Part shown: piece by piece, positions 48,183-57,682 of the stretch
Numbering within the stretch: position 1 is the stretch's first letter
Layout of the letters: the number at the start of each line of letters is the position of its first letter
Assembly: GCF_006345815.1 (NCBI RefSeq)
Contig: NZ_VCIG01000001.1
Span: 310,001 to 374,000 of the forward strand
DNA from: Ochrobactrum sp. CGA5
GTDB lineage: Bacteria; Pseudomonadota; Alphaproteobacteria; Rhizobiales; Rhizobiaceae
Reading direction: 5' to 3'
DNA length: 64,000 nucleotides
The notes under the pieces: generated by a model
Told to the model about the DNA's origin: nothing
What the model saw: only the letters and a program-made list of their open reading frames with translations
The model's database searches: none
Position numbers and translations under genes: made by a program

Positions 48183-48689
48183 ATGTTGTCCGTCGCTATC
48201 TCAACTCTGAATTCGGAAAGAGCGCTGGCTCACACGCTGTCGGCTCTGGTGCCCGCTGTCGTGGAGGGTTTGTTGCGCCGAGTTACGGTCATCGACCAGG
48301 GATCATCGGACGAAACCGCTCTCGTCGCGCTGGGCGCAGGCTGCGCCTTTTATGCCGAAATGGATATTGAAACAGCGCTTGATGAAATCCGCACGCCTTG
48401 GGTGCTGTTTTTGAAGCCGGGCGCTATCCCGCAGGAGGAATGGGAGGAAGTTCTCCGGCGCCACATGGAAGCAGATGGCGGCGCTGCACGTTTTTCACTG
48501 CCGGAAGACAGTGTCTTTGGTGCGGTCCGTAAAATCTTCAGTGATAAGGCAACGCTTGATACCGGGCTTCTGGTCCGGTTGGATATTGTAAAGCCCTTGC
48601 TGCTCGGTGGCGTGGCATTTGACCAGCTTCCACAGCACTTGCGACCAGTTCGCCTCAAGCATCGAATTTTGCCGCCTGATGAAGACTGA
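48183..48689 (+). CDS. Degenerate family-2 glycosyltransferase-like protein
   Basis: 168 residues: AISTLNSERALAHTLSAL and VTVIDQGSSDETALVAL resemble the first beta-alpha units of GT-A family 2 enzymes, but no DxD metal motif is visible where expected (AGCAFYAEMDIETAL, WVLFLKPGAI). It is shorter than active enzymes and may be inactive or regulatory. An in-frame GTG 24 bases earlier is possible. Confidence 0.7.
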   Translation: MLSVAISTLNSERALAHTLSALVPAVVEGLLRRVTVIDQGSSDETALVALGAGCAFYAEMDIETALDEIRTPWVLFLKPGAIPQEEWEEVLRRHMEADGGAARFSLPEDSVFGAVRKIFSDKATLDTGLLVRLDIVKPLLLGGVAFDQLPQHLRPVRLKHRILPPDED

Positions 48690-48702
48690 GCAAAACAAAA
48701 AA

Positions 48703-48727
48703 GCGAAGCTGGAAGCTTCGCCTTTTT
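48703..48727. terminator. Bidirectional terminator
   Basis: GCGAAGCT, loop GGA, AGCTTCGC, with T runs on both strands, between convergent genes. Confidence 0.9.
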
Positions 48728-48747
48728 CGTCAGACATGCTGACTGGA

Positions 48748-48981
48748 TTAGTTCTGGTAAGAGGAAGGCGAAGCATCGCCAAAGCGATGAGCCGAACCAT
48801 CCTGATAGACCGGAGCCTTGATTGAAGCAGGGGCGGTATAGTCGATCTTCTGGCTCTGCGTTGCAACCGGGGTGCGGTCGTTTGCATAAAGATCGGCAGG
48901 CTCGCCAACATGTGGGTTTTCAGCGAAAGCAGCACCGGCGCTAAGAGCAACAGCAACGGCAGCAAGAGCAAACTTCTTCAT
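48748..48981 (-). CDS. DUF680-like small exported protein, paralogue 1
   Basis: 77 residues. Signal peptide MKKFALAAVAVALSAGAAFA, then a mature peptide of about 57 residues with GEPADLYANDRTPVA, KIDYTAPASI and a GSAHRFGDASPSSY end. Nearly identical in layout to the gene at 49231. Function unknown; conserved in Rhizobiales as tandem small exported proteins. Confidence 0.85.
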   Translation of the reverse strand: MKKFALAAVAVALSAGAAFAENPHVGEPADLYANDRTPVATQSQKIDYTAPASIKAPVYQDGSAHRFGDASPSSYQN

Positions 48982-49230
48982 TTTCGTAATCCTTGTGGAG
49001 CGCTTTGCGGCCAAACGAAAACATTTGGCGCCGCATAAACGCATTGAAACAATCGCCCCTTCGGATGGCGTGGAAGCCGTTCCGGGGCCCCGGGTGGCAA
49101 CCATGCCATCCATCGGGGAGATAACTGGGGAAGCTGAATGATTGGGAGGAATATCCAGCTTGGGAATTCATCGGGGCGTCATCGGCTGGGAGGCTTATGA
49201 CGACGCCCTGTGCCTAAGTTTTCAGAAAAC

Positions 49231-49458
49231 TTAGTTGCGGTAGCTCGAAGGCGATGCGTCACCGAAGCGATGAGCCGAACCGTCCTGGAAAGAGGACTGG
49301 CCGATCGAAGCGGGAGCGGTGTAGTCGACCTTCTGTGAAGCAACCGGCGTACGGTCGTTTGCATAAAGATCGGCAGGTTCGCCAACGCGTGGGTTTTCAG
49401 CAAAGGCAGCACCGGCGCTAAGAGCGAGGGCAGCGGCAGCAAGAACAATCTTTTTCAT
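49231..49458 (-). CDS. DUF680-like small exported protein, paralogue 2
   Basis: 75 residues. Signal peptide MKKIVLAAAALALSAGAAFA, then mature segments GEPADLYANDRTPVA, KVDYTAPASI and GSAHRFGDASPSSY. Its copy at 48748 differs mainly in the middle (KAPVYQ versus GQSSFQ) and by two residues in length. Upstream gap 49459-49769 holds no gene. Confidence 0.85.
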   Translation of the reverse strand: MKKIVLAAAALALSAGAAFAENPRVGEPADLYANDRTPVASQKVDYTAPASIGQSSFQDGSAHRFGDASPSSYRN

Positions 49459-49769
49459 TTTCCTATCTCCTTGGAAAGTGGAGCGGCGTTTGTTCGTCGT
49501 TCCGATGCACCTCAAATGGGTGACAGTGGGGAAAAGTTCCAGTCACAAAAATGTTTAGTTGATCACACATTCGTGCGGCCAGATTGTTGGAGTATTGATG
49601 ATGCATGAGAAATATTACAATATAATCAATATATTGAATTATATGCCAGTCTTCACAAAAATGTTGTGTAAGGCTTTTTGTTCAAAAACGGCGAACAGTC
49701 TGTCCCAATATATTGTCCAATCAGGGTGAACAATAGAGCGCTTTTTCGGGCTTTCGGGAGAGATGCTGT
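49459..49769. other. 311-base gap without a gene
   Basis: A+T-rich in its middle (about 49590-49650, with CAATATATTG), presumably promoter sequence for the DUF680-like gene downstream on the minus strand. No RNA gene or repeat was recognised. Confidence 0.5.
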
Positions 49770-50699
49770 TCAGAGACTATTCTTGGAAGGGATGCTTTCG
49801 GTCGCGATTACGAACCAGTCAGGTCTTTCCGCTGAGAGATGTGTCGCTGCCCGTTCGGTGACAGCCATGTCTTCAAAGATTGCATAGCAGGTGGCCCCTG
49901 AACCTGACATCTGTCCGTAGAGCGATCCGCTCGCGCGAAGCAGGTCAAGCTTGTCACCGATCCGGGGGGCAAGCTTCAGAGCCGGGTCCAGAAGATCGTT
50001 GCGAGTTGTTTGCAGATAGGTGCAAAGAGATTTAACATCTGAATATGAGGCAAGGTGCAGTGCTGGATGATCCCGCTTGTCGAGCGCGCGAAAAACATCC
50101 GGCGTTGCGACAGCGGTTCCATCATTGATGAGCAGCATCGGCAAGGCTGGAAGTTCCGCAATCGGTGTCAGGTCTTCGCCGATACCGCGCGCCGCCAATG
50201 GCGTGCCTTTCGATGCGCCATGCAGGCACATGGGCAAATCGGCACCAAGAGCCAGTCCTATCTTGGCGAGTTGTTCAAAACCGAGATCAAGGCCCCACAA
50301 CTCATCAAGTGCGAGCAGTGTTGCTGCGGCATCGCTCGATCCGCCACCTATGCCGGAGGCAATCGGAAGGTTTTTCTCCAGATGAATGGCGACTGGCGTC
50401 AAAGCTGCTTGCGCGCGCTCGCGCAAGGCCTCGCGCGCCTTGATAACCAGATTGCCGCCATCAAGCGGTATGCCCTTTGCAAAAGGGCCGCTGACAGCGA
50501 AGCTATCCTTCTCCGCAATTTCAACCCGAATGATGTCGCCATAGCGCGCAAAGACCACCAACATGTCGAGTAGATGGTAGCCGTCGTCACGACGTCCCGT
50601 CACATGCAGCGCGAGATTGATCTTTGCTGGGGCGAGACGTGTCACCGCATGGGTAAACCTGCCATTCGCGGGCGTTTCGCTTGTCGAAGAAAAGGTCAT
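49770..50699 (-). CDS. ispE: 4-diphosphocytidyl-2-C-methyl-D-erythritol kinase IspE
   Basis: GHMP kinase of the MEP isoprenoid pathway. 309 residues: [23 protein letters not shown]-loop [16 protein letters not shown], and C-terminal [14 protein letters not shown]. Normal length. It lies alone between repeat copy C and an A+T-rich gap. Confidence 0.96.
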   Translation of the reverse strand: MTFSSTSETPANGRFTHAVTRLAPAKINLALHVTGRRDDGYHLLDMLVVFARYGDIIRVEIAEKDSFAVSGPFAKGIPLDGGNLVIKAREALRERAQAALTPVAIHLEKNLPIASGIGGGSSDAAATLLALDELWGLDLGFEQLAKIGLALGADLPMCLHGASKGTPLAARGIGEDLTPIAELPALPMLLINDGTAVATPDVFRALDKRDHPALHLASYSDVKSLCTYLQTTRNDLLDPALKLAPRIGDKLDLLRASGSLYGQMSGSGATCYAIFEDMAVTERAATHLSAERPDWFVIATESIPSKNSL

Positions 50700-50721
50700 T
50701 TCTGTTTACGGACCGGGAATG

Positions 50722-50809
50722 GAGCACTTCCAGCAAAAGCGTGAAACGGTCTTGCGCAGGAAAATGCAATGAAACAAATAGTTAGAGCGGCTCTGTCAAC
50801 TCTGACAGA
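50722..50809. repeat. Dispersed intergenic repeat, copy C
   Basis: GAGCACTTCC, AAAAGCGTGAAACGG, TCTTGCGCAGGA, GAAACAAA and TAGAGCGG, in the same order as the other copies, followed by a short hairpin (CTGTCAACTCTGACAG). It lies 23 bases upstream of the ispE start. Confidence 0.75.
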
Positions 50810-50894
50810 ATAGAAGCCGCCCTCGAGAAAACATTGCGTTCGACTGTGATGAGCGTTTGCATCACTTGATAACGAACTGTTCCTGACAGGAAGG

Positions 50895-51080
50895 TCAGTC
50901 CTTCTTGACGTAATATTCGCCGGTTTTAGGGTCCTGCACAAGCGTACCGTGAGCCCGGTTCTGCGCTTCCTTTTCCGCCTGACGCACACGCTGGGACACG
51001 CGCGAGGCTTCACGCTTGAACGAGCGGTAGCCGTACCAAGCGGCGGCGATGATCAGCAGCAGAAAAATGAGCTGGGGCAT
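50895..51080 (-). CDS. Small membrane protein of unknown function
   Basis: 61 residues: one membrane helix (QLIFLLLIIAAAWYGYRSF), a basic/acidic helical stretch (REASRVSQRVRQAEKEAQNR), and a C-terminal DPKTGEYYVKKD. GAGG precedes the ATG. A one-helix cytoplasmic-tail protein of a type common in rhizobia; no assigned role. Confidence 0.75.
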   Translation of the reverse strand: MPQLIFLLLIIAAAWYGYRSFKREASRVSQRVRQAEKEAQNRAHGTLVQDPKTGEYYVKKD

Positions 51081-51149
51081 GGCCTCAAGTCCTTAAGGGT
51101 TGCAGTTCGGATCGCTGGATCGCAGCGGCCGAAATACCGGATGTTCAAA

Positions 51150-51170
51150 GGGGCGGGAGCGGCCCGCCCC
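51150..51170 (-). terminator. Stem-loop downstream of the S49 protease gene
   Basis: GGGGCGGG and CCCGCCCC form a perfect eight-pair stem, five-base loop. On the minus strand the tail is a short TTT, so it may be a weak terminator between the S49 gene and the downstream small membrane-protein gene. Confidence 0.55.
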
Positions 51171-51257
51171 GCTTCTTTACACCATATCATGGTGAAACAA
51201 GGGAATTCAAAGCTTTGGTTCGAAAATCAAAGCTGATTCTACGTCTTCGCTTTATTT

Positions 51258-52130
51258 TTAGAGTCCGTAACGGCCCCAAAGTGCCTTTTCTTCGGCTACC
51301 GACAGCAGTCCGTCACCGAGATGCGCGGCAATGGAAGCTGGTTCAAGCCTGTCGAGTGCCATATCGACACCGGGCACCTTGCGTCCCAAAAGTCCACGCT
51401 TCTGCTCCACGAGCTTGAGCTTGACCTTGTCGCCATAGATTTTGCGCAGGAAGCTCCGCATATCGCCAAGCCCGTCAATCAGGCCAAGCTGTTGTGCCTT
51501 GATGCCGGTCCAGAACAGTCCGGTGAACAGGTCCTTGTCCTCCGCAAGCTTCGCTCCACGCCGTTCCTTCACCATGTCGATAAAGGTCTCGTGGATTTCG
51601 AGCTGCAAGGATTTCAGCCGCTCAATGTCGGCTTTCTTCTCTGGCTGGAACGGGTCAAGTGTCACCTTGTTGGAGCCTGCCGTATAGACGCGGCGCTCAA
51701 CACCGATCTTCTTCAGCAGCTCGGGGAAACCGAACGAGGCCGACACGACGCCAATAGAACCCACAATGGATGAGGGGTCGGCTATGATTTCGTCGCCGGC
51801 CAGCGCAATCATATAACCACCCGAGGCGGCGACATCTTCGACGAAGATGAAGACCCTCTTTTGATGTTCGGTGGCAAGGTCGCGAATCCGCCGGTAGATC
51901 AGGCGGGACTGTACAGGAGAGCCGCCGGGCGAGTTGAGCGAAATGGCGACAGCGGGCGCTTCCTTGTCGGTGAAAGCCTTTTCAAGGACCGCTGCCGTCG
52001 ATGCCAGTGAAAGCATCGGACGGAATGCTGATCCACCCGACATGATGGCACCATGCAGTCGCACAACAGGTATTTCGATGGAAGCGGGGCGGAAGCGGCG
52101 TGGAACAAGGCGCGTCAATAAACCGGGCAA
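51258..52130 (-). CDS. S49-family signal-peptide peptidase-like serine protease (SppA-like)
   Basis: 290 residues. Catalytic Ser is in DVAASGGYMIALAGDEI and Lys is probably in the GFPELLKKIGVERRVYTAGSNK region; LNSPGGSP is the oxyanion segment. No obvious N-terminal membrane helix, so it may be a peripheral form. TTG start with GGAG six bases upstream. Acts on membrane or signal peptides by analogy. Confidence 0.9.
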   Translation of the reverse strand: MPGLLTRLVPRRFRPASIEIPVVRLHGAIMSGGSAFRPMLSLASTAAVLEKAFTDKEAPAVAISLNSPGGSPVQSRLIYRRIRDLATEHQKRVFIFVEDVAASGGYMIALAGDEIIADPSSIVGSIGVVSASFGFPELLKKIGVERRVYTAGSNKVTLDPFQPEKKADIERLKSLQLEIHETFIDMVKERRGAKLAEDKDLFTGLFWTGIKAQQLGLIDGLGDMRSFLRKIYGDKVKLKLVEQKRGLLGRKVPGVDMALDRLEPASIAAHLGDGLLSVAEEKALWGRYGL

Positions 52131-52294
52131 GGCGAACTCCTGCTAACTGAAATCATTCAGCGGAAATGTAGGAAGCAATATGGGAAACACAAAGAAACCG
52201 CTCGGAAATTTTGCTTCCGAACAGGAGCGTTGTTTCTATCAGGCATGATCTGGGCCGCAATCCGGTCGTACTGGCACAACAGCCAGGCTAGTTT

Positions 52295-53089
52295 TTAGAT
52301 GAGGGCGTCGAGCCCGTTATTGATGCCGTCCGCGCGTTGGGTGAAGCCATGCCCCTCGCTTCCATGGAGAACAAGCGCTGGCATAAGCGAAAGGCCAGCG
52401 CGGCTTCCGCGTATCCCGGTCACGACGATGCGGATCGCTGCAGCATTGGGACGCGGTTGGACAGGAACGATCTTCAGGCCGCCAAATCGCCCCGACAATG
52501 CCTCAAGAATAGCAGAAATCGAGCCGGGTCGCGCAATAATGGCAATTCCACCGCCAGGTTTTACAACGGCTGCGGCAGTGCGCACCCATTGTTCAAACAT
52601 GCCTTCGGGCATGACATGCGCTTCCGCTTTCAACGGATCGGGTGTGCTGCGATCACGCGCTTCGTTGAAGGGGGGATTCATGATGGCAAAGTCGAAACTG
52701 TTATCGACAAGCCCTGCGGCGATACGCGCCTTGCCTCTCAGGGCGACGTCGGCCTCGATCACGCTGATACGACTTGCCAGGGCGGTATTCAGCGGATGCG
52801 CAATGCTTTTGCGGGCAAAACCTGCCATGAAGGCCGAACGTTCGACAAGAGTGATATTGGTGTCAGGGCATCGGGAAGCGACTGCAAGTCCGGCGGCACC
52901 GGCACCGCTGCCAAGATCAATAACGCGCCCAGCAAAGCCGTTTGGAACGGCGCTCGCCAGAATCATGGCATCAACACCGGAACGATGACCTTTCAGCGCC
53001 GGCTGGATGAGATGAAATGCTCCGCGATGAAACACATCGAGTGTTTCTCCGGCTTCATCTTCGGTCTCCGAATGTGTTTCCGAATTCAT
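52295..53089 (-). CDS. TrmN6-like tRNA1(Val) adenine-N6 methyltransferase family
   Basis: 264 residues, SAM-dependent methyltransferase: AdoMet-binding VIDLGSGAGAAGLAVA and catalytic NPPF in FDFAIMNPPFNEARD, the tRNA1(Val) (adenine-N6)-methyltransferase/HemK-type signature. Its ATG overlaps the upstream DUF2007 gene's stop by four bases. The exact RNA target is inference. Confidence 0.85.
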   Translation of the reverse strand: MNSETHSETEDEAGETLDVFHRGAFHLIQPALKGHRSGVDAMILASAVPNGFAGRVIDLGSGAGAAGLAVASRCPDTNITLVERSAFMAGFARKSIAHPLNTALASRISVIEADVALRGKARIAAGLVDNSFDFAIMNPPFNEARDRSTPDPLKAEAHVMPEGMFEQWVRTAAAVVKPGGGIAIIARPGSISAILEALSGRFGGLKIVPVQPRPNAAAIRIVVTGIRGSRAGLSLMPALVLHGSEGHGFTQRADGINNGLDALI

Positions 53090-53310
53090 TGATCGCGCAG
53101 TTCGTGTTCAATCTTGGCATCGATCAGGATTTGCCGCGCGTCTTCAAGCTGTTCTTCGCTGACCAGAAGGCGGCGCGGCAATACGCCCAAAGAGCCTTCG
53201 ATGATGCTCATATTCGTGTCGGCAATGAAATAAGCGATCCCGGCCTCTTTCATCAAGGCCTCGGCAAAAGACAGCAGAACGGAATCATTCGTACGGATAA
53301 GCTCGATCAT
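53086..53310 (-). CDS. DUF2007 domain-containing protein
   Basis: 74 residues: MIELIRTNDSVLLSFAEALM, EAGIAYFIADTNMSIIEGS, RRLLVSEEQLEDARQIL. It has the ACT-like betaalphabeta pattern of DUF2007/putative signal-transducing proteins. Coupled to the methyltransferase by a four-base overlap. Function unknown. Confidence 0.85.
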   Translation of the reverse strand: MIELIRTNDSVLLSFAEALMKEAGIAYFIADTNMSIIEGSLGVLPRRLLVSEEQLEDARQILIDAKIEHELRDQ

Positions 53311-53461
53311 TTGAACAGTTTGTAGTGAATGCACCGCATTGACAACAGCTTCCTTCAATGGTGAACAGGCGTCGTAAGAGTAACGCCCAACAGTGCTTTG
53401 GGGCAGTTGCGACTTGAGCAATCCGGTCCGTTTCAATAATGTGGCCGGGCAGCTAGGAGAA

Positions 53462-54484
53462 ATGGCATTGGGTGTGGTTCTGAATCTGGACGGCAAAAAG
53501 AAACAGGAAGGATCGGTTCAGCCGCTTGTCGATCTGACAAAGGCCGACATGGCACGTGTGAATGAGATGATCCTTTCCCGGGCCGGGTCCGATGTCGAAA
53601 TGATACCGGAAGTCGCCAATCATCTGATTTCCTCAGGCGGCAAGCGCCTGCGTCCCATGATGACGCTCGCAGCCGCCCGTATGTTCGGCTACGAAGGCGA
53701 CGGCCACGTACGCCTCGCGACCGCCGTGGAGTTCATGCACACTGCAACGCTGCTGCATGACGATGTGGTCGATGAAAGCGATCTGCGCCGCGGCAAAAGC
53801 ACGGCGCGCATGATCTGGGGTAACCAGGCCAGCGTTCTCGTCGGCGACTTCCTTCTCGGGCAGGCTTTCAAGATGATGGTTGACGTCGGTTCGCTCGACG
53901 CGCTCGACGTTCTCGCAACTTCGGCGTCGGTGATCGCGGAAGGCGAAGTGATGCAGCTTGCCGCTGCCAAGAACATGGAAACCACCGAAGACGAATATCT
54001 GGCAGTCATCAAGGCCAAGACTGCGGCGCTGTTCTCAGCTGCCGGTGAGGTTGGCCCGATCATTGCCGGCGCACAACGCTCGGATCGCGCGGCGCTGCGC
54101 GATTACGGGCTCAATCTTGGCCTTGCCTTCCAGCTTGTCGATGACGCGCTCGATTATGGCGGTTCGGCAGCCGATCTCGGCAAGAATACGGGCGACGATT
54201 TCCGCGAAGGCAAGATCACGCTTCCGGTGATTCTGAGCTACCGTCGCGGCACCGACGAGGAGCGCGCTTTCTGGAAGCACGCGATCGAGGACGGCGCGAG
54301 CGACGATGCCTCGCTTCAAAAGGCCATAGGCCTGATGACGAAACATGGAGCGATTGCCGACACGGTGCAGCGCGCGCGGCATTTCGGCGAGATTGCCCGC
54401 GATGCTCTGGCACCTTTGAAAGCGACGCCCCAGAAGGATGCACTGATAGAAGTCATCGATTTCTGCATCAGCCGTGTGAACTGA
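53462..54484 (+). CDS. All-trans polyprenyl diphosphate synthase (octa-/decaprenyl type)
   Basis: Makes the quinone side chain. 340 residues. First Asp-rich motif in LLHDDVVDESDLRRG, second in LVDDALDYGG, plus GGKRLRP and the KTGDDFREGK-like segment GKNTGDDFREGK. Divergent from DUF2007. GGAGAA precedes the ATG. Likely the decaprenyl synthase for ubiquinone-10 in this group; chain length is inferred. Confidence 0.94.
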   Translation: MALGVVLNLDGKKKQEGSVQPLVDLTKADMARVNEMILSRAGSDVEMIPEVANHLISSGGKRLRPMMTLAAARMFGYEGDGHVRLATAVEFMHTATLLHDDVVDESDLRRGKSTARMIWGNQASVLVGDFLLGQAFKMMVDVGSLDALDVLATSASVIAEGEVMQLAAAKNMETTEDEYLAVIKAKTAALFSAAGEVGPIIAGAQRSDRAALRDYGLNLGLAFQLVDDALDYGGSAADLGKNTGDDFREGKITLPVILSYRRGTDEERAFWKHAIEDGASDDASLQKAIGLMTKHGAIADTVQRARHFGEIARDALAPLKATPQKDALIEVIDFCISRVN

Positions 54485-54701
54485 CCGGCAACAGCGGCAG
54501 ACTCTGGCCAGCATTTCGTGAGGGCCAGGAACATTCAGGAAAAGCGTCCCGGCACGGAATGCTTTTCTTGCCCCGCCATCCCAAAAAGGCCATGCTTGGG
54601 GTGCCTTTTCCGGCAAAGAGAGAGCGTGCCCCAGCTTCTTTAGCTACTTGGGTTTGCTTGCCGGTATCTGTCACAGGGATTTGAGAAGAGGATAGGGCTT
54701 T

Positions 54702-56582
54702 ATGCGGCAAGGATCGAAATACCGCCCGCTTTATGGTTTGCTGCTCTCGCTGCTGGCGGGGATCGCGATTCCTACTGGCGGTGCTTTGGCCAAGGCGACA
54801 ACCAATCCCGCATCGCCCCCTTTCCGCGCCGGTTCGTTTGCCGGGGCCTATCTTGCCGGACGTACCGCCGAATCCGACAATAATCTCGCTACCGCTGTCG
54901 ATTTCTATCGTCAGGCCATGGCGTTCGATCCGGGCAATGCACAGATCAAGCAGGATTTGCTGTTGGTATTGCTGACGGAGGGCCGCTTCAAAGATGCGCT
55001 GCCTCTGGCGGAAGAACTGAAGAACGTCCCGGATATTGAGCGTTTTTCACGCGTGGCACTTGCCATCGACGCCATAGACCGCAAGCAATATCGCAAAGTC
55101 GGGCCGCTGCTGATGCTGTCGCTGCAATCCGATATGGATCGCCTCGCGACCGGCTTTATGAATGCGTGGGTGAAGGTCGGGCAGGGCAATCCCAAACAGG
55201 CGCTCGCCGACATCCAGAAAATGCAGGGGCCGGAATGGTACGGCCTGTTTGTCACCTATAATTCGGCACTGATAGCCGATCTCGCGGGCCAGAAGAAGGA
55301 AGCGCGTGACTTCTACCAGCAGGCTATCGACGATAGGCCAGGTGGAAGTGCGGCTCCCGACACTTATGAACGCGTCGTAATGGCCTATGCCTCCTTCAAA
55401 CTTCGTCAAGGCGACAAGGAAGGTGCGATCAAGACTCTGAACGATGCAGCCGAGCTTCTGAATGGCCGCATGACGATCACTGAAATGCGCGAAAAGATTG
55501 AGGCGGGCGAGAAGTATGGCCGCCTGATCAAAACCGCTCAGGAAGGTACTGCCGAAGCGCTCTATACGCTTGGCACCGCGATCAATCGCAGCGGCGCGGA
55601 AGCGTTTGCGAAGCTCTATTTACAGATGTCACTGCCGCTGCGTCCGGACAACGACGCGACGCTTTATCAGTTGGGCGATATTTCCGCCAAGCTGCGCCAG
55701 CCGGAGAAGGCCATCGACTATTATGGCCGCGTGCCGGAGAAATCGCCTTATCGCCGCGATGCGGAAATGCAGCGTGCACTCAATCTGGCGGAAAACGACC
55801 AGTCGGCGGAAGCCATCAAGCAGTTGCAAGTTCTGCTCGGCCGCGACAAGTCCGACATGCGTACTTATCTCGCGCTCGGTGGTGTCTATGCGCAGGACAA
55901 GAATTTCGCCGATGCTGCGAAGATTTACGATGCTGCGGTTGAACAGATCAAGACGCCGGAACGTAAGGACTGGCCGCTATTCTACCAGCGCGGCATCGCC
56001 TATGAACGCCTGAAGCAATGGGACAGGGCTGAGCCCAATTTTCGCAAGGCGCTGGAGCTTTATCCCAACCAGCCGCAAGTGCTGAACTATCTGGGTTATT
56101 CCTGGGTCGACCGGGGTGAAAATCTCGATGAAGCCCTGGGCATGATCAAGAAGGCGGTAGAGCTGCGCCCGCAGGACGGTTATATCGTCGACTCACTGGG
56201 CTGGGCCTATTACATGCTGGGCCGGTATGATGAGGCCGTGGTCGAACTGGAAAAGGCGGTCAAGCTTCGCCCCGAGGACCCGACGATCAACGACCACATG
56301 GGCGATGCCTATTGGCGTGTGGGGCGTCTTCTGGAGGCGACGTTCCAGTGGAATCATGCCATCGCAGGCAAGCCCGAACCGCAAGATCTGGCCAAGATCG
56401 AGGAAAAGTTGAAGAAGGGCCTGCCGGACATTCCGGGGCAATCTTCCGCTGGTACAGAAAAGCCTGCCGAGGACAAGCCTGCCGAGGACAAGTCTGATAG
56501 GGCAAAGCCGGAGGCTCCAGCACCGTCAAAAGTGCCTTCCGCACCGTCTGACAAAGCCCCTGAGAAGCCGACAATGCACTAA
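54702..56582 (+). CDS. Exported tetratricopeptide-repeat protein
   Basis: 626 residues. Signal peptide ending near GGALAKA. About ten TPR motifs follow across residues 45-560, including NNLATAVDFYRQAMAFDPGN, WDRAEPNFRKALELYPNQPQ and YDEAVVELEKAVKLRPED, then a Pro/Lys/Glu-rich low-complexity tail beginning EKPAEDKPAEDK. Scaffold role in the periplasm or outer membrane is inferred; the partner is unknown. Confidence 0.9.
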   Translation: MRQGSKYRPLYGLLLSLLAGIAIPTGGALAKATTNPASPPFRAGSFAGAYLAGRTAESDNNLATAVDFYRQAMAFDPGNAQIKQDLLLVLLTEGRFKDALPLAEELKNVPDIERFSRVALAIDAIDRKQYRKVGPLLMLSLQSDMDRLATGFMNAWVKVGQGNPKQALADIQKMQGPEWYGLFVTYNSALIADLAGQKKEARDFYQQAIDDRPGGSAAPDTYERVVMAYASFKLRQGDKEGAIKTLNDAAELLNGRMTITEMREKIEAGEKYGRLIKTAQEGTAEALYTLGTAINRSGAEAFAKLYLQMSLPLRPDNDATLYQLGDISAKLRQPEKAIDYYGRVPEKSPYRRDAEMQRALNLAENDQSAEAIKQLQVLLGRDKSDMRTYLALGGVYAQDKNFADAAKIYDAAVEQIKTPERKDWPLFYQRGIAYERLKQWDRAEPNFRKALELYPNQPQVLNYLGYSWVDRGENLDEALGMIKKAVELRPQDGYIVDSLGWAYYMLGRYDEAVVELEKAVKLRPEDPTINDHMGDAYWRVGRLLEATFQWNHAIAGKPEPQDLAKIEEKLKKGLPDIPGQSSAGTEKPAEDKPAEDKSDRAKPEAPAPSKVPSAPSDKAPEKPTMH

Positions 56583-56726
56583 GAACAATATGCAGGCTGC
56601 CGGTTTCAGCGTGGTGTGACACGGAAACTGACAGCCTGTGCTTGACCCTGCCGTGCTGACAAATTAGACCGGGCCATCATTTCAATTACAAGGCCCGACC
56701 CCGTGTCCAGTACGTTGCCAGCACAT

Positions 56727-57677
56727 ATGCACCCCACCCGGTCCTTTCAGGGCTTGATCCTGACGCTTCACAACTATTGGGCGGAACATGGTTGCGCTAT
56801 TTTGCAGCCATACGACATGGAAGTTGGTGCCGGTACGTTTCACCCGGCAACGACGCTGCGCTCGCTGGGACCGAAGCCCTGGAAGGCTGCCTATGTTCAA
56901 CCTTCGCGTCGCCCGAAGGATGGTCGTTACGGTGAAAACCCGAACCGTCTTCAGCACTATTACCAGTATCAGGTCATCATCAAGCCATCGCCGCCAAATC
57001 TTCAGGATCTCTATCTCGGTTCGCTGCGCGCCATCGGTCTCGACCCCACGTTGCACGACGTGCGCTTCGTGGAAGACGACTGGGAAAGCCCGACGCTTGG
57101 CGCCTGGGGTCTGGGATGGGAATGCTGGTGCGATGGCATGGAAGTGTCGCAGTTTACCTATTTCCAGCAGGTCTGCGGCATCGAATGCTCGCCGGTTTCC
57201 GGTGAGCTGACCTACGGTCTCGAACGCCTGGCCATGTATGTGCAAGGCGTGGACAATGTGTATGACCTCAACTTCAATGGCCTCGAAGGTGACGAAAAGG
57301 TGACCTATGGCGACGTGTTCCTGCAGGCTGAGCAGGAATATTCCCGCTACAATTTCGAGATGGCCAATACCGAAGTGCTGCATCAGCACTTTATCGACGC
57401 CGAACGCGAGTGCGAAGCCATCCTGAAAGCCGGTGCTCCACAAGAGGCGGGGAGTGTCGAAGCCACGACGAGGAATGTACATAAGTGCGTATTCCCGGCC
57501 TATGACCAGTGCATCAAGGCATCCCACGTCTTCAATCTGATGGATGCGCGCGGCGTGATCTCGGTTACCGAGCGCCAAAGCTATATCCTCCGCGTCCGCA
57601 ATCTCGCGCGTCAGTGCGGCGAGGCATTCCTTCTGACGGATGCCGGTGGTTTCAATTTTAAGCGCGAGGGCGAGTAA
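56727..57677 (+). CDS. glyQ: Glycine--tRNA ligase alpha subunit
   Basis: Class II synthetase catalytic subunit. 316 residues from ATG at 56727 ([18 protein letters not shown]); a GTG 24 bases earlier is less likely. [33 protein letters not shown] and [16 protein letters not shown] are family motifs. Between ILKAG and HKCVFPAYD sits a stretch of about 14 residues that looks variable. Six bases before glyS, forming an operon. Confidence 0.97.
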   Translation: MHPTRSFQGLILTLHNYWAEHGCAILQPYDMEVGAGTFHPATTLRSLGPKPWKAAYVQPSRRPKDGRYGENPNRLQHYYQYQVIIKPSPPNLQDLYLGSLRAIGLDPTLHDVRFVEDDWESPTLGAWGLGWECWCDGMEVSQFTYFQQVCGIECSPVSGELTYGLERLAMYVQGVDNVYDLNFNGLEGDEKVTYGDVFLQAEQEYSRYNFEMANTEVLHQHFIDAERECEAILKAGAPQEAGSVEATTRNVHKCVFPAYDQCIKASHVFNLMDARGVISVTERQSYILRVRNLARQCGEAFLLTDAGGFNFKREGE

Positions 57678-57682
57678 TTATT

